Below are positions 1 through 8,625 of a stretch of DNA of 30,722 nucleotides, piece after piece; the first letter of the stretch is position 1, and each line of letters starts with the position of its first letter. The position numbers and the translations under genes were made by a program. Under the pieces are notes generated by a model. The model was not told the origin of the DNA and did not search any database. It was given only the letters and a program-made list of their open reading frames with translations. Source of the DNA: an uncultured Dorea sp. (GTDB taxonomy: Bacteria; Bacillota; Clostridia; Lachnospirales; Lachnospiraceae); NCBI RefSeq assembly GCF_934294775.1, contig NZ_CAKRAH010000029.1:1-30722 (forward strand). The letters run 5' to 3'.

Positions 1-56
1 ACCAGGAAAATGTTAAATAATATAAGAATACAGGTGTACAGCTTATAAGATGATAT

Positions 57-98
57 ATGCCATGAGCAATCCACGAGAAAATTGTTCATGGCATTTTT
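57..98 (+). terminator. Intrinsic terminator of an upstream unit
   Basis: A 14-bp stem (57-70 with 81-94, one G-U pair) encloses a 10-nt loop and runs into five T's at 94-98. It closes a transcription unit left of the window. Bases 1-56 hold no gene I can recognise. Confidence 0.85.
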
Positions 99-102
99 GT
101 GC

Positions 103-145
103 CCAAGTATGCAAGAGAAGTTGCCGCTGGCTGGTTCTCTGTATT
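103..145 (+). repeat. Dispersed post-terminator hairpin repeat, copy 1
   Basis: This begins CAAGTATGCAAGAGAA and ends TTCTCTGTATT, with the outer arms AGAGAA/TTCTCT and a GCC/GGC core pairing. Related copies at 8626 and 18564 also start a few bases after a terminator T-run. A weaker echo of its first half follows at 150-170. Confidence 0.6.
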
Positions 146-164
146 ACTAAAATATGCAAGAAAA

Positions 165-222
165 GCATCTGTAAGAATTATTGGCAGCGGGTGCAGCCGC
201 TGTCATATATTTCGAAAGATGC
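165..222 (+). other. Structured leader upstream of the NhaC-type antiporter
   Basis: An outer stem GCATCT/AGATGC (165-170 with 217-222) encloses an inner GC-rich hairpin GGCAGCGG/CCGCTGTC (183-190 with 197-204). The structure ends just before the ribosome binding site. It resembles no riboswitch I know. It could be an RNA leader or further debris of the adjacent dispersed repeat. Confidence 0.4.
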
Positions 223-248
223 ATAGGAAAAACGAAGGAGAGAGAGTT

Positions 249-1856
249 ATGAGAAAAAGAAAGAAAATAGTCTTTGCTGTACTTACCTGTCTTATGATTC
301 TTGCGTGCAGTGCAGTGACTGTACTTGCAGCAGATGGCGGGAAAGAATATGTACCAAAGATGTATTCATCATTCTGGGCTTTGGTGCCACCTATCGTGGC
401 GATTGGCCTGGCATTGATCACAAAAGAAGTGTATAGTTCACTGTTTGTAGGAATTGCGATTGGAGGCATATTCTGGTCGAACTTCCATGCTGAGAAAGCA
501 GTTCTTCATGTATTTGAAGATGGAATTGTTGGAGTCCTGACAGACAGCTACAATATGGGAATCCTGGTATTCCTGGTTATTCTTGGAATTATGGTCTGCA
601 TGATGAATAAGGCTGGTGGTTCAGCTGCATTCGGACGCTGGGCAAGTACTCACATTAAGACCGGAGTCGGAGCGCAGCTTGCAACAATCATACTTGGAGT
701 ACTGATCTTCATTGATGATTATTTTAACTGTCTGACAGTAGGAAGTGTCATGCGTCCAATCACAGATAAACACAATGTATCACGTGCGAAGCTGGCATAT
801 CTGATTGATGCAACAGCAGCACCGGTATGTATCATTGCACCGATTTCTTCATGGGCTGCGGCTGTAACGGGATTTGTAAAAGGCGAGGATGGATTCTCCA
901 TTTTCATGCGTGCGATTCCGTATAACTATTATGCACTGCTTACAATTCTTGCGATGGTGCTGATTGTTTTATTAAAGATTGATTATGGCCCGATGAAGCT
1001 GCATGAAGACAACGCGAAAAAGGGAGATATCTATACAACACCTGACAGACCATATGCAAATGCAGAGAACGAGACAGTAGAAGAAAAAGGTGGAGTTATT
1101 GATCTGGTGTTCCCAATCCTGATGCTGATTATTTTCTGTATCGCAGGTATGCTTTACACAGGTGGATTCTTCAGTGGTACCGGATTTGTAAAAGCATTTT
1201 CAGCCAGTGATGCATCAGTAGGACTGATGCTTGGAAGTTTCTTTGCAATGGTAGTTACGGTTGTATTTTATGCAATCAGAAAAGTATTAAAATTCCGTGA
1301 GTCCATGGAATGTATTCCGGAAGGATTTAAGGCAATGGTACCTGCAATCCTGATCCTGACATTTGCATGGACATTAAAGGCTATGACAGACAGCCTTGGC
1401 GCAGCAGAGTATGTGGCAAGTGTAATGCAGACAGCAGCAGGCGGATTACTGAACTTCCTTCCTGCAATCATCTTCCTGGTAGGATGCTTCCTTGCGTTTG
1501 CAACCGGAACCTCATGGGGAACATTCGGAATCCTGATTCCGATCGTAGTAGCGGTATTCCAGGGAACGAACGAGACGATGATGATCATCTCTATCTCAGC
1601 TTGTATGGCAGGAGCTGTGTGTGGAGATCATTGTTCGCCAATTTCCGATACAACGATTATGGCATCTGCGGGTGCGCAGTGTAATCACGTCAACCATGTC
1701 ACAACACAGCTACCATATGCAGCAACCGTGGCAGTGGTATCATGCATTACATATGTGGTCGCTGGATTTGTCCAGAATGCAGTTATCTGTCTTCCAATTG
1801 GTATAGTATTGCTGGTAGTTGCTTTATTATTCATGAAAAAAAGAGCAGAAAGATAA
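249..1856 (+). CDS. Na+/H+ antiporter, NhaC family
   Basis: This is a polytopic membrane protein of 535 residues that should exchange sodium for protons across the cytoplasmic membrane. Many hydrophobic segments are visible, and family motifs include the loop FIDDYFNCLTVGSVMRP and the late segment GDHCSPISDTTIMAS, both characteristic of NhaC-type antiporters. I chose the ATG at 249 because GAAGGAGAG lies just upstream; the frame is open back to a GTG at 99, but that stretch is the leader repeat. The N-terminus (MRKRKKIVFAVLTCLMILAC, then an AxA-like site near VLAAD) looks like a signal sequence, which is unusual for an antiporter and may simply be an extra membrane segment. The gene stands alone. 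The exact substrate (Na+, or Na+ coupled to a carboxylate or amino acid) cannot be read from sequence. Confidence 0.85.
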   Translation: MRKRKKIVFAVLTCLMILACSAVTVLAADGGKEYVPKMYSSFWALVPPIVAIGLALITKEVYSSLFVGIAIGGIFWSNFHAEKAVLHVFEDGIVGVLTDSYNMGILVFLVILGIMVCMMNKAGGSAAFGRWASTHIKTGVGAQLATIILGVLIFIDDYFNCLTVGSVMRPITDKHNVSRAKLAYLIDATAAPVCIIAPISSWAAAVTGFVKGEDGFSIFMRAIPYNYYALLTILAMVLIVLLKIDYGPMKLHEDNAKKGDIYTTPDRPYANAENETVEEKGGVIDLVFPILMLIIFCIAGMLYTGGFFSGTGFVKAFSASDASVGLMLGSFFAMVVTVVFYAIRKVLKFRESMECIPEGFKAMVPAILILTFAWTLKAMTDSLGAAEYVASVMQTAAGGLLNFLPAIIFLVGCFLAFATGTSWGTFGILIPIVVAVFQGTNETMMIISISACMAGAVCGDHCSPISDTTIMASAGAQCNHVNHVTTQLPYAATVAVVSCITYVVAGFVQNAVICLPIGIVLLVVALLFMKKRAER

Positions 1857-1865
1857 GAAGTATGG

Positions 1866-1910
1866 CTGTGATATATATTTTACAGAAAGTATTTTGGGAC
1901 ATGTGCTGGA
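1866..1910 (+). repeat. Dispersed ~48-bp repeat, copy 1
   Basis: About ten bases after the antiporter stop lies a sequence of the form TGTGAYATATATWTTRCAGAAAGTA, then TTTT, then GACAYRYGCTGG. It aligns well with 6088-6132, which follows era. No ORF explains it. Confidence 0.5.
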
Positions 1911-1934
1911 TATTTAAATAATAAATATTAGAAG

Positions 1935-1996
1935 AAGCTTCAAGAATCTTAATTCGCATAAGAATATGTGAGGAGAGAAAACTTGAAGCTTTTTTG
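1935..1996 (+). terminator. Intrinsic terminator after the antiporter gene
   Basis: AAGCTTCAAG (1935-1944) pairs perfectly with CTTGAAGCTT (1982-1991) and runs into a T-tract. The 37-nt loop contains a small inner CTTA/TAAG hairpin. Confidence 0.7.
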
Positions 1997-2050
1997 ATAC
2001 TATATATATCCATACACAACTACCTTTTTAATGCAGAATAGCAAGAAAGG

Positions 2051-2059
2051 TGTTATAAT
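2051..2059 (+). promoter_or_regulatory. Extended -10 promoter for the M16 protease gene
   Basis: TGT-TATAAT is an extended -10 element about 80 nt upstream of the protease start. No good -35 is seen at 17 nt, as is usual for extended -10 promoters. Confidence 0.5.
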
Positions 2060-2136
2060 ATCTTGCATGAGTGGCAATTGTTCCGGTAAAGATAACAAGT
2101 GTAACGATTGCAGACGAAAGGAGAACATAAGAATTC

Positions 2137-5058
2137 ATGAGTGTAAAAGAATTAAGTGCTTACGAATTAGTAAAAGAAGAAGAATTAAAAGGGATTAAGT
2201 CCCACGGAATGCTGTTAAAGCATAAAAAAAGCGGGGCCAGAATCTTACTGATAGAAAATGACGATGACAACAAAGTATTCAATATCGGGTTCCGTACACC
2301 ACCGTCAGACAGTACAGGAGTTCCGCATATCATGGAACATTCGGTTCTGTGTGGTTCGAAGAACTTTCCGGCAAAGGATCCGTTTGTAGAGCTGGTAAAA
2401 GGATCCCTGAATACATTCTTAAATGCGATGACATATCCGGACAAGACAGTATATCCGGTAGCAAGCTGCAATGACAAAGATTTTCAGAATCTGATGCATG
2501 TATATATGGATGCCGTATTCTATCCGAATATTTACCAGCATGAAGAGATCTTCCGCCAGGAAGGCTGGAGTTATAAGATGGATTCCATGGAAGACGATCT
2601 GGCTTATAACGGCGTTGTATATAATGAGATGAAAGGAGCGTTCTCTTCGCCGGAAGGAGTGCTGGACAGAGTCGTATTGAATACCCTGTTCCCGGATACT
2701 TCCTATGCGAATGAATCAGGTGGGGATCCGGAAGTAATACCGGAGCTGACGTATGAACAGTTCCTTGATTTCCACAGAAGATATTACCATCCATCGAACA
2801 GCTACATTTACCTGTATGGAAATATGGACATGGAAGAAAAACTGAACTGGCTGGATCAGGAATATCTGAGCAAATTCGATTATGCGCCGGTAGATTCTAA
2901 GATCCGTTATCAGGAACCGTTCAAAGAAGTGATTGAAAAAGAGATGCCATATTCCATAGCAAGCGATGAATCGGAAGAGGATAATACGTACATTTCTTAC
3001 AATAAGGTAATCGGAACCAGCCTGGATGAAAAATTATATCTGGCATTTGAAGTGCTGGATTATGCACTTTTGTCAGCACCTGGAGCACCACTTAAAAGAG
3101 CGCTTACAGATGCGGGAATTGGAAAAGATATCATGGGCTCTTATGATAATGGAATCTATCAGCCGATCTTTTCTGTGATAGCCAAGAATGCGAATGCAGA
3201 GCAAAAAGAAGCATTTGTAAATGTTATCGAAGATACATTAAAAGATATCGTGGCAAACGGCATGGATCAGAAAGCACTCGAAGCAGGTATCAATTACAAT
3301 GAATTCCGTTACAGAGAGGCTGACTTTGGGGGCTATCCAAAGGGACTGATGTATGGTCTTCAGATCATGGACAGCTGGTTATATGATGATGAGAAGCCAT
3401 TTATCCATATCGAGGCACTGGATACATTTGAGTTCTTAAAAGCACAGGTAGGAACCGGATATTACGAAGGACTGATCCAGAAATATCTGTTAGATAATAC
3501 ACATGGAGCGATTGTTCTGATTGAGCCGGAAAAAGGCCGTACGGCAAGAATGGATAAAGAACTGCAGGAAAAATTACAGGCATATAAGGAAAGCCTTACA
3601 GAAGAAGAGAAAAAAGAACTGGTAGAGCGTTCGGTTGCACTGGAAGAGTATCAGTCAGCGCCGGATGCAGTAGAAGATCTGGAGAAGATTCCGGTTCTTT
3701 CAAGAGAAGATATTTCAAGAGATATCGAGCCGATTATCAATGAAGAGATGAAGATTGCAGATGTACCGGTGATCTTCCACGAAATCGAGACAAACGGCAT
3801 AGGATACATGGATGTATTATTTGATATGTCCGGGGTAGAAGAAGCTGATCTTCCATATGTCGGAATTCTGCAGGGCGTACTTGGAATTATTGATACAGAA
3901 AACTATAAATACGGAGAACTTTTTAATGAGATCAATGTGCATACCGGTGGAATCGGAACTTCACTGGAGCTGTATACAGACATTTCCAAAGTACCGAAAA
4001 AGGAATTCAAAGCAACATTTGAAATCAAAGGAAAAGCGTTATACCAGAAGCTGCCAGTAGTATTTGCTATGATGAAAGAGATACTGACACGTTCAAAATT
4101 CGAAGATATGAAGCGTGTAAAAGAGATTCTTGCAATGCAAAAATCAAGACTTCTTATGAAGTTCCAGTCTTCCGGACATACAACAGCAGTTCTTCGTGCG
4201 ATGTCTTATGCATCACCGTCTTCCAAATTAAAAGACATGACAAGTGGTATCGAGTTCTATGATAAAATTGCATATATCGAAGAACATTTTGAAGAGGAAA
4301 AAGACGGGCTGGTAGAGAAACTTCAGATGCTGGCACACAAGCTGTTCCGTGCAGACAATATGATGATCAGCTACACGGCTGCAAAAGAAGGGCTTGAAGG
4401 TATGGAAGAACAGGTAGAAGACCTGAAAGCAGCATTGTTTGATGATCCGGTTGAAGAGACCAGATGTGTCCTGCATTGTGAGATGAAAAATGAAGGCTTT
4501 AAGACAGCCTCAAAAGTACAGTATGTGGCAAGAACCGGTAACTTTATCGATAACGGAGCGGAATATACGGGGGCACTGCAGATTCTGAAAGTGATTTTAA
4601 GTTATGATTACCTGTGGCAGAATGTCCGTGTCAAAGGCGGTGCTTACGGCTGCATGAGCGGATTCAGCCGTACCGGAGAAGGATATTTCGTATCTTACCG
4701 TGATCCGAATCTGGAAAGAACGATGGAAGTCTATGAAGGTATCGCGGACTATCTTAGAAACTTTACAGTGAGTGACCGTGATATGAATAAATATATCATC
4801 GGAACAATGAGTAATCTCGATCAGCCGATGAACCCATCTGCCAAGGGAGACCGTTCATTTAATCTGTATATGAATAAAGTAAGTGCGGAGACCATCAAAA
4901 AGGAACGTCTGCAGATCCTGGAAGCAGGACAGGAAGATATCAGAAAGCTTGCAGAGGTTGTAGAGGCTGTGATGAAGGCCGGACAAATCTGCGTAATCGG
5001 AAGCGAAGAGAAGATAGAAGAAGCAAAAGATATGTTCAAAAAAGTGACAACATTTTAG
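2137..5058 (+). CDS. M16C family zinc metalloprotease (presequence-protease/insulinase type)
   Basis: This 973-residue protein is the usual length for the fused two-half M16C peptidases (PreP/Cym1-like), which enclose and degrade peptides in a chamber. The inverted zinc motif HxxEH is present as H64-I-M-E67-H68, and a downstream glutamate lies in NEMKGAFSS, as expected for the third zinc ligand region. The C-terminal half carries the substrate-binding pattern GGAYGCMSGFSR. There is no signal peptide, so it is probably cytosolic and recycles peptides to amino acids. The ATG follows GAAAGGAG with a rather long spacer of about 13 nt. Upstream is an extended -10; downstream is a hairpin and then era. 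The family call is confident; the physiological substrate is not known. Confidence 0.93.
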   Translation: MSVKELSAYELVKEEELKGIKSHGMLLKHKKSGARILLIENDDDNKVFNIGFRTPPSDSTGVPHIMEHSVLCGSKNFPAKDPFVELVKGSLNTFLNAMTYPDKTVYPVASCNDKDFQNLMHVYMDAVFYPNIYQHEEIFRQEGWSYKMDSMEDDLAYNGVVYNEMKGAFSSPEGVLDRVVLNTLFPDTSYANESGGDPEVIPELTYEQFLDFHRRYYHPSNSYIYLYGNMDMEEKLNWLDQEYLSKFDYAPVDSKIRYQEPFKEVIEKEMPYSIASDESEEDNTYISYNKVIGTSLDEKLYLAFEVLDYALLSAPGAPLKRALTDAGIGKDIMGSYDNGIYQPIFSVIAKNANAEQKEAFVNVIEDTLKDIVANGMDQKALEAGINYNEFRYREADFGGYPKGLMYGLQIMDSWLYDDEKPFIHIEALDTFEFLKAQVGTGYYEGLIQKYLLDNTHGAIVLIEPEKGRTARMDKELQEKLQAYKESLTEEEKKELVERSVALEEYQSAPDAVEDLEKIPVLSREDISRDIEPIINEEMKIADVPVIFHEIETNGIGYMDVLFDMSGVEEADLPYVGILQGVLGIIDTENYKYGELFNEINVHTGGIGTSLELYTDISKVPKKEFKATFEIKGKALYQKLPVVFAMMKEILTRSKFEDMKRVKEILAMQKSRLLMKFQSSGHTTAVLRAMSYASPSSKLKDMTSGIEFYDKIAYIEEHFEEEKDGLVEKLQMLAHKLFRADNMMISYTAAKEGLEGMEEQVEDLKAALFDDPVEETRCVLHCEMKNEGFKTASKVQYVARTGNFIDNGAEYTGALQILKVILSYDYLWQNVRVKGGAYGCMSGFSRTGEGYFVSYRDPNLERTMEVYEGIADYLRNFTVSDRDMNKYIIGTMSNLDQPMNPSAKGDRSFNLYMNKVSAETIKKERLQILEAGQEDIRKLAEVVEAVMKAGQICVIGSEEKIEEAKDMFKKVTTF

Positions 5059-5071
5059 GAAATATGTCAGA

Positions 5072-5106
5072 TCTGTAAGAAGCTGCTGCCGGCAGTTTCT
5101 TACGGA
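5072..5106 (+). other. Hairpin between the protease gene and era, without U-tract
   Basis: TCTGTAAGAAGCTGC (5072-5086) pairs with GCAGTTTCTTACGGA (5092-5106) in 15 positions, with one G-U pair and one other wobble. No T-run follows, so it is not a standard terminator. It may stabilise or process the mRNA between the two genes, or terminate weakly. Confidence 0.5.
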
Positions 5107-5156
5107 CTGTGATGCGTATAAAAGGTTACAGAATAGATAAAAGGACAGGAGAATAT

Positions 5157-6053
5157 ATGAAAAAAGATTATAAATCAGGATTTGTAACACTGATCGGACG
5201 TCCAAATGTGGGAAAATCAACGTTGATGAACCAGTTGATCGGACAGAAGATTGCGATCACATCGAATAAACCACAGACAACACGTAACCGTATCCAGACC
5301 GTTCTTACAACGGATGACGGTCAGATCGTATTCGTAGATACACCGGGTATCCATAAAGCGAAGAATAAGCTTGGCGAATATATGGTAAATGTGGCAGAGC
5401 GTACATTGAACGAAGTGGATGTCGTTCTCTGGCTGGTAGAGCCGACTACATTTATCGGAGCAGGAGAGCAGCATATCATCAGCCAGCTTAAGAAAGTGAA
5501 GACACCGGTCGTTCTGGTTATCAATAAGATTGACAGCGTGAAAAAGGAAGACGTACTTCCGGCTATCGCAGCTTACAAAGATGTGTATGATTTTGCAGAG
5601 ATCGTTCCGGTATCTGCAAGAAATGGAGATAACACGGACGAGCTTGTAAAAGTCATCATGAAATATCTTCCATACGGACCGCAGTTCTACGATGAAGATA
5701 CGATTACAGACCAGCCGGAGCGCCAGATCGTGGCAGAACTGATTCGTGAAAAAGCACTGCACTGCCTGCAGGAAGAGATTCCACATGGTATAGCAGTTGC
5801 CATCGACAGTATGAAAGTAAGAAATAAAGTGATGCACATTGATGCAACGATCATCTGTGAACGTGATTCCCACAAGGGAATAATTATTGGTAAAAAAGGA
5901 AGTATGTTGAAAAAAATCGGAAGCACTGCCCGTTATGAGATTGAAAAAATGCTGGATCAGCAGGTAAATCTCAAACTCTGGGTCAAAGTTAAGAAGGACT
6001 GGAGAGACAGTGAATTCCTGATGAAAAATTTTGGATACCGGGAAGACGAATAA
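5157..6053 (+). CDS. era: GTPase Era, ribosome assembly factor
   Basis: Era is a GTP-binding protein that binds the 3' end of 16S rRNA and helps mature the 30S subunit. The 298-residue length fits. The Walker A/G1 motif GRPNVGKS lies at residues 14-21, followed by G3 DTPGIHK, G4 NKID and a G5 region VSARNGDN; the C-terminal KH domain shows GKKGSMLKKIG. I prefer the ATG at 5157, after AGGAGAA, over the upstream ATGs in the same frame, because the protein then begins with KSGFVTLIGRPN as in known Eras. It is followed by a yqzL-like gene and recO, the order seen in Bacillus and many Firmicutes. Confidence 0.97.
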   Translation: MKKDYKSGFVTLIGRPNVGKSTLMNQLIGQKIAITSNKPQTTRNRIQTVLTTDDGQIVFVDTPGIHKAKNKLGEYMVNVAERTLNEVDVVLWLVEPTTFIGAGEQHIISQLKKVKTPVVLVINKIDSVKKEDVLPAIAAYKDVYDFAEIVPVSARNGDNTDELVKVIMKYLPYGPQFYDEDTITDQPERQIVAELIREKALHCLQEEIPHGIAVAIDSMKVRNKVMHIDATIICERDSHKGIIIGKKGSMLKKIGSTARYEIEKMLDQQVNLKLWVKVKKDWRDSEFLMKNFGYREDE

Positions 6054-6087
6054 AAAACGGTGCTCATGGGAGAACCTAATCTTAGAG

Positions 6088-6132
6088 TGTGACATATATA
6101 TTGCAGAAAGTAATTTTTTTAGACACACGCTG
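6088..6132 (+). repeat. Dispersed ~48-bp repeat, copy 2
   Basis: This copy starts GTGTGACATATATATTGCAG and ends GACACACGCTGG. Its ends can pair (AGAGTGTG with CACACGCT, one mismatch). It matches 1866-1910 at most positions and also sits shortly after a stop codon. Confidence 0.5.
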
Positions 6133-6152
6133 GCAAAGGATGAGGTGATCAT

Positions 6153-6323
6153 ATGGAAGAGTACTGGGACAGATTCAAAGCAACGGGAAAGATAGAAGAT
6201 TATCTGTATTATAAAGAAATGGAGGCCGGAAAAAAGAATCTCCGGCCGGGGAGAGATACTATTGGTAAATCAGATTACACTGACTGGCATGATACTGGCA
6301 GCAGCACCTATAGGGGAATATGA
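6153..6323 (+). CDS. YqzL-like small protein between era and recO
   Basis: This 56-residue reading frame starts at an ATG preceded by GATGAGGTGATC. The first part, MEEYWDRFKATGKIEDYLYY then KEME, matches the pattern I recall for the YqzL family (F..TG.I..YL..KE.E), a short protein of unknown function encoded between era and recO in Bacillus and relatives. The region after about residue 30 is poorly conserved and runs 62 nt into recO in a different frame, so translation of the two may be coupled. The conserved position supports the call more than the sequence alone does. Confidence 0.7.
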   Translation: MEEYWDRFKATGKIEDYLYYKEMEAGKKNLRPGRDTIGKSDYTDWHDTGSSTYRGI

Positions 6324-7011
6324 CAGACGGGTGGTAATACTGACCAGGGAAAGAGGAAAAATCTCTGCATTTGCACGCGGCGCAAGAAGGCCGAACAGTG
6401 CACTGATGGGGGTGACAAGTCCTTTTTCGTTTGGAGAGTTTACGGTATATGAGGGGCGGACATCCTATACATTGGTGTCGGCCTCTATTTCCAATTATTT
6501 TCAGGAACTGCGTACGGATGTGGAAGGAGCTTATTACGGGTTTTATTTTATGGATCTGGCAGGATATTATGCCCGTGAGGCGAATGATGAGACGGAGATG
6601 TTAAAGCTCCTTTACCAGACGCTTCGGGCACTTACGAATCCGCATATTCCAAATGCACTGATCCGGTGCATCTATGAACTTAAGGCAGTCACGGTAAACG
6701 GAGAAGGCCCACAGGTGATGGAATGCATGATGTGCGGGGACAGAGAAAGGGATAAGATATTCAGTGTCCGAAGAGGTGGTGTACTATGTACGCAGTGTGC
6801 CGGCAGCCACATAGCTGATGGAATGAGACTGCTTCCGTCTACGTTATATACATTGCAATATATCGTGTGCTCGCCGGTTGAGAAGCTGTATAACTTTGTA
6901 GTGAAGGATGAAGTGTTAAAAGAATTACAGAAGCTGACCAAAGCATATCTGGATGAATATCTCGGAAAACACTTCAAATCATTGGATATATTGGAAACAA
7001 TTGTGCGATAA
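6262..7011 (+). CDS. recO: DNA repair protein RecO
   Basis: RecO helps load RecA on SSB-coated single-stranded DNA in the RecFOR pathway. The 249-residue protein has the N-terminal OB-fold opening typical of the family (LTGMILAAAPIGEYDRRVVI, then LTRERGKISAFARGARRPNS) and a C-terminal zinc site made by CMMCG and CTQC. I use the TTG at 6262 because GGGGAG lies eight bases upstream and the translation then starts right at the OB fold. It overlaps the end of the preceding small gene by 62 nt. Confidence 0.95.
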   Translation: MVNQITLTGMILAAAPIGEYDRRVVILTRERGKISAFARGARRPNSALMGVTSPFSFGEFTVYEGRTSYTLVSASISNYFQELRTDVEGAYYGFYFMDLAGYYAREANDETEMLKLLYQTLRALTNPHIPNALIRCIYELKAVTVNGEGPQVMECMMCGDRERDKIFSVRRGGVLCTQCAGSHIADGMRLLPSTLYTLQYIVCSPVEKLYNFVVKDEVLKELQKLTKAYLDEYLGKHFKSLDILETIVR

Positions 7012-7014
7012 GGC

Positions 7015-7043
7015 TTGAAAACACAGATGGCAGACGCTATAAT
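7015..7043 (+). promoter_or_regulatory. Sigma-A-type promoter of glyS
   Basis: TTGAAA (7015-7020), a 17-nt spacer and a perfect TATAAT (7038-7043). Transcription would start near 7050, giving a leader of about 80 nt. That leader contains a small AGTGT/ACACT hairpin (7066-7090) but is too short for a T-box. Confidence 0.8.
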
Positions 7044-7127
7044 TAATTACAATTATGGATATGGGGAGTGTGAAAAATTGTTTTTGACACTTACATATTA
7101 ATATTTTAGAAGGTGAGGATAAAAAAG

Positions 7128-8528
7128 ATGGCAGAAAAGACTATGGATAAGATCGTTTCATTGGCGAAAGCAAGAGGATTTGTATATCCGGGATCTGAGA
7201 TCTATGGCGGGCTTGCAAATACATGGGATTATGGTAATCTCGGAGTAGAACTGAAAAATAACGTAAAAAAAGCATGGTGGAAGAAATTCATTCAGGAATC
7301 TCCATTCAACGTAGGTGTAGACTGTGCAATCCTTATGAATCCACAGACATGGATCGCAAGTGGACATCTTGGAGGATTCAGTGATCCTCTGATGGATTGT
7401 AAACAGTGCCACGAGCGTTTCCGTGCAGATAAAGTAATTGAAGACTATTGTGCAGAGAACAATATCGAGCTGGATGGTGCAGTAGATGCATGGAGCCAGG
7501 AGGAGATGAAGAACTTTATTGATGAACATAACGTTCCATGTCCGACTTGCGGAAAGCATGATTTTACAGATATCCGTCAGTTTAACCTGATGTTCAAGAC
7601 ATTCCAGGGAGTAACAGAGGATGCAAAGAATACTGTATACCTCCGTCCGGAGACTGCACAGGGAATCTTTGTAAACTTTAAAAATGTACAGCGTACATCT
7701 AGAAAGAAACTGCCATTTGGTATTGGTCAGATCGGTAAATCATTCCGTAACGAGATCACACCAGGTAACTTTACATTCCGTACAAGAGAATTCGAACAGA
7801 TGGAGCTTGAGTTCTTCTGCAAACCGGATACAGACCTTGAGTGGTTTGATTACTGGAAGAAGTTCTGCCTGAACTGGCTGTCTTCATTAGGACTGAAAGA
7901 TGATGAAGTACGTTACCGTGATCATGATAAAGAAGAGCTTTCTTTCTACAGTAAGGCAACAACAGACGTTGAGTTCTTATTCCCATTCGGATGGGGAGAA
8001 CTGTGGGGAATTGCTGACCGTACAGATTATGACTTAACACAGCATCAGAACGTATCCGGACAGGATCTGACATATTTTGATGATGAGACAAAAGAAAAAT
8101 ACATCCCATACGTAATTGAGCCATCACTTGGAGCAGACCGTATGGTACTTGCATTCCTTTGCAGTGCTTATGATGAAGAAGAGATCGGAACAGAAGAGAA
8201 GCCTGATACACGTACAGTTCTTCACTTCCATCCGGCACTTGCACCAGTGAAGATTGGTGTGCTTCCGCTTTCTAAGAAGCTGAACGAAGGCGCAGAAAAA
8301 GTATTTGCACAGTTAAGTAAGAAGTACAACTGTGAGTATGATGACCGTGGAAATATCGGAAAACGTTACCGCCGTCAGGATGAGATCGGAACACCATTCT
8401 GTGTAACATACGATTTCGATTCTGAAGAGGATGGAGCAGTAACTGTCCGTGACAGAGATACCATGGAGCAGGAAAGAATTAAGATTGAAGATCTGGATGC
8501 TTACTTCGAGAAGAAATTTGAGTGGTAA
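7128..8528 (+). CDS. glyS: Glycine--tRNA ligase, dimeric class II type
   Basis: This enzyme charges tRNA-Gly with glycine in the cytosol. The single-chain form of 466 residues (alpha2 type, as in eukaryotes and some Firmicutes) is recognised by class II motif 2 (FRNEITPGNFTFRTREFEQM) and motif 3 (SLGADRMVLAFL). An insertion carries Cys pairs (CKQCH and CPTCGKH) that look like a zinc-binding element. The ATG at 7128 follows AAGGTGAGG; an in-frame GTG at 7113 overlaps that ribosome site and is less likely. The gene has its own strong promoter and a terminator, so it is a single-gene unit. No T-box leader is seen. It lies next to the glycine catabolism genes, which may or may not be meaningful. 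Confidence 0.96.
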   Translation: MAEKTMDKIVSLAKARGFVYPGSEIYGGLANTWDYGNLGVELKNNVKKAWWKKFIQESPFNVGVDCAILMNPQTWIASGHLGGFSDPLMDCKQCHERFRADKVIEDYCAENNIELDGAVDAWSQEEMKNFIDEHNVPCPTCGKHDFTDIRQFNLMFKTFQGVTEDAKNTVYLRPETAQGIFVNFKNVQRTSRKKLPFGIGQIGKSFRNEITPGNFTFRTREFEQMELEFFCKPDTDLEWFDYWKKFCLNWLSSLGLKDDEVRYRDHDKEELSFYSKATTDVEFLFPFGWGELWGIADRTDYDLTQHQNVSGQDLTYFDDETKEKYIPYVIEPSLGADRMVLAFLCSAYDEEEIGTEEKPDTRTVLHFHPALAPVKIGVLPLSKKLNEGAEKVFAQLSKKYNCEYDDRGNIGKRYRRQDEIGTPFCVTYDFDSEEDGAVTVRDRDTMEQERIKIEDLDAYFEKKFEW

Positions 8529-8565
8529 GAATCTGGTAAAAGATCTGGAATAAGAAGATCGGAAA

Positions 8566-8621
8566 GATCGTGAAATATACTATCTATCTAAAAAAGATAG
8601 TTGTTTTCACGGTCTTTTTTT
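8566..8621 (+). terminator. Intrinsic terminator after glyS
   Basis: GATCGTGAAA (from 8566) pairs with TTTCACGGTC (ending 8614), with an inner CTATC/GATAG stem, and is followed by seven T's. Confidence 0.9.
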
Positions 8622-8625
8622 ATAG

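Noticed and set aside
5217..6152. Minus-strand open frame of 311 codons opposite era
   Set aside because: It lies wholly opposite a clear era gene, has no ribosome site or family-like motif, and its composition (rich in Phe, His, Cys, Ile) is that of an antisense shadow.
7079..7107. Second promoter upstream of glyS using TTGACA at 7084
   Set aside because: No -10-like hexamer lies at 16-18 nt; the promoter at 7015-7043 is much better.
7044..7127. T-box leader for glyS
   Set aside because: The leader after the clear promoter is only about 80 nt and lacks the T-box sequence and terminator.
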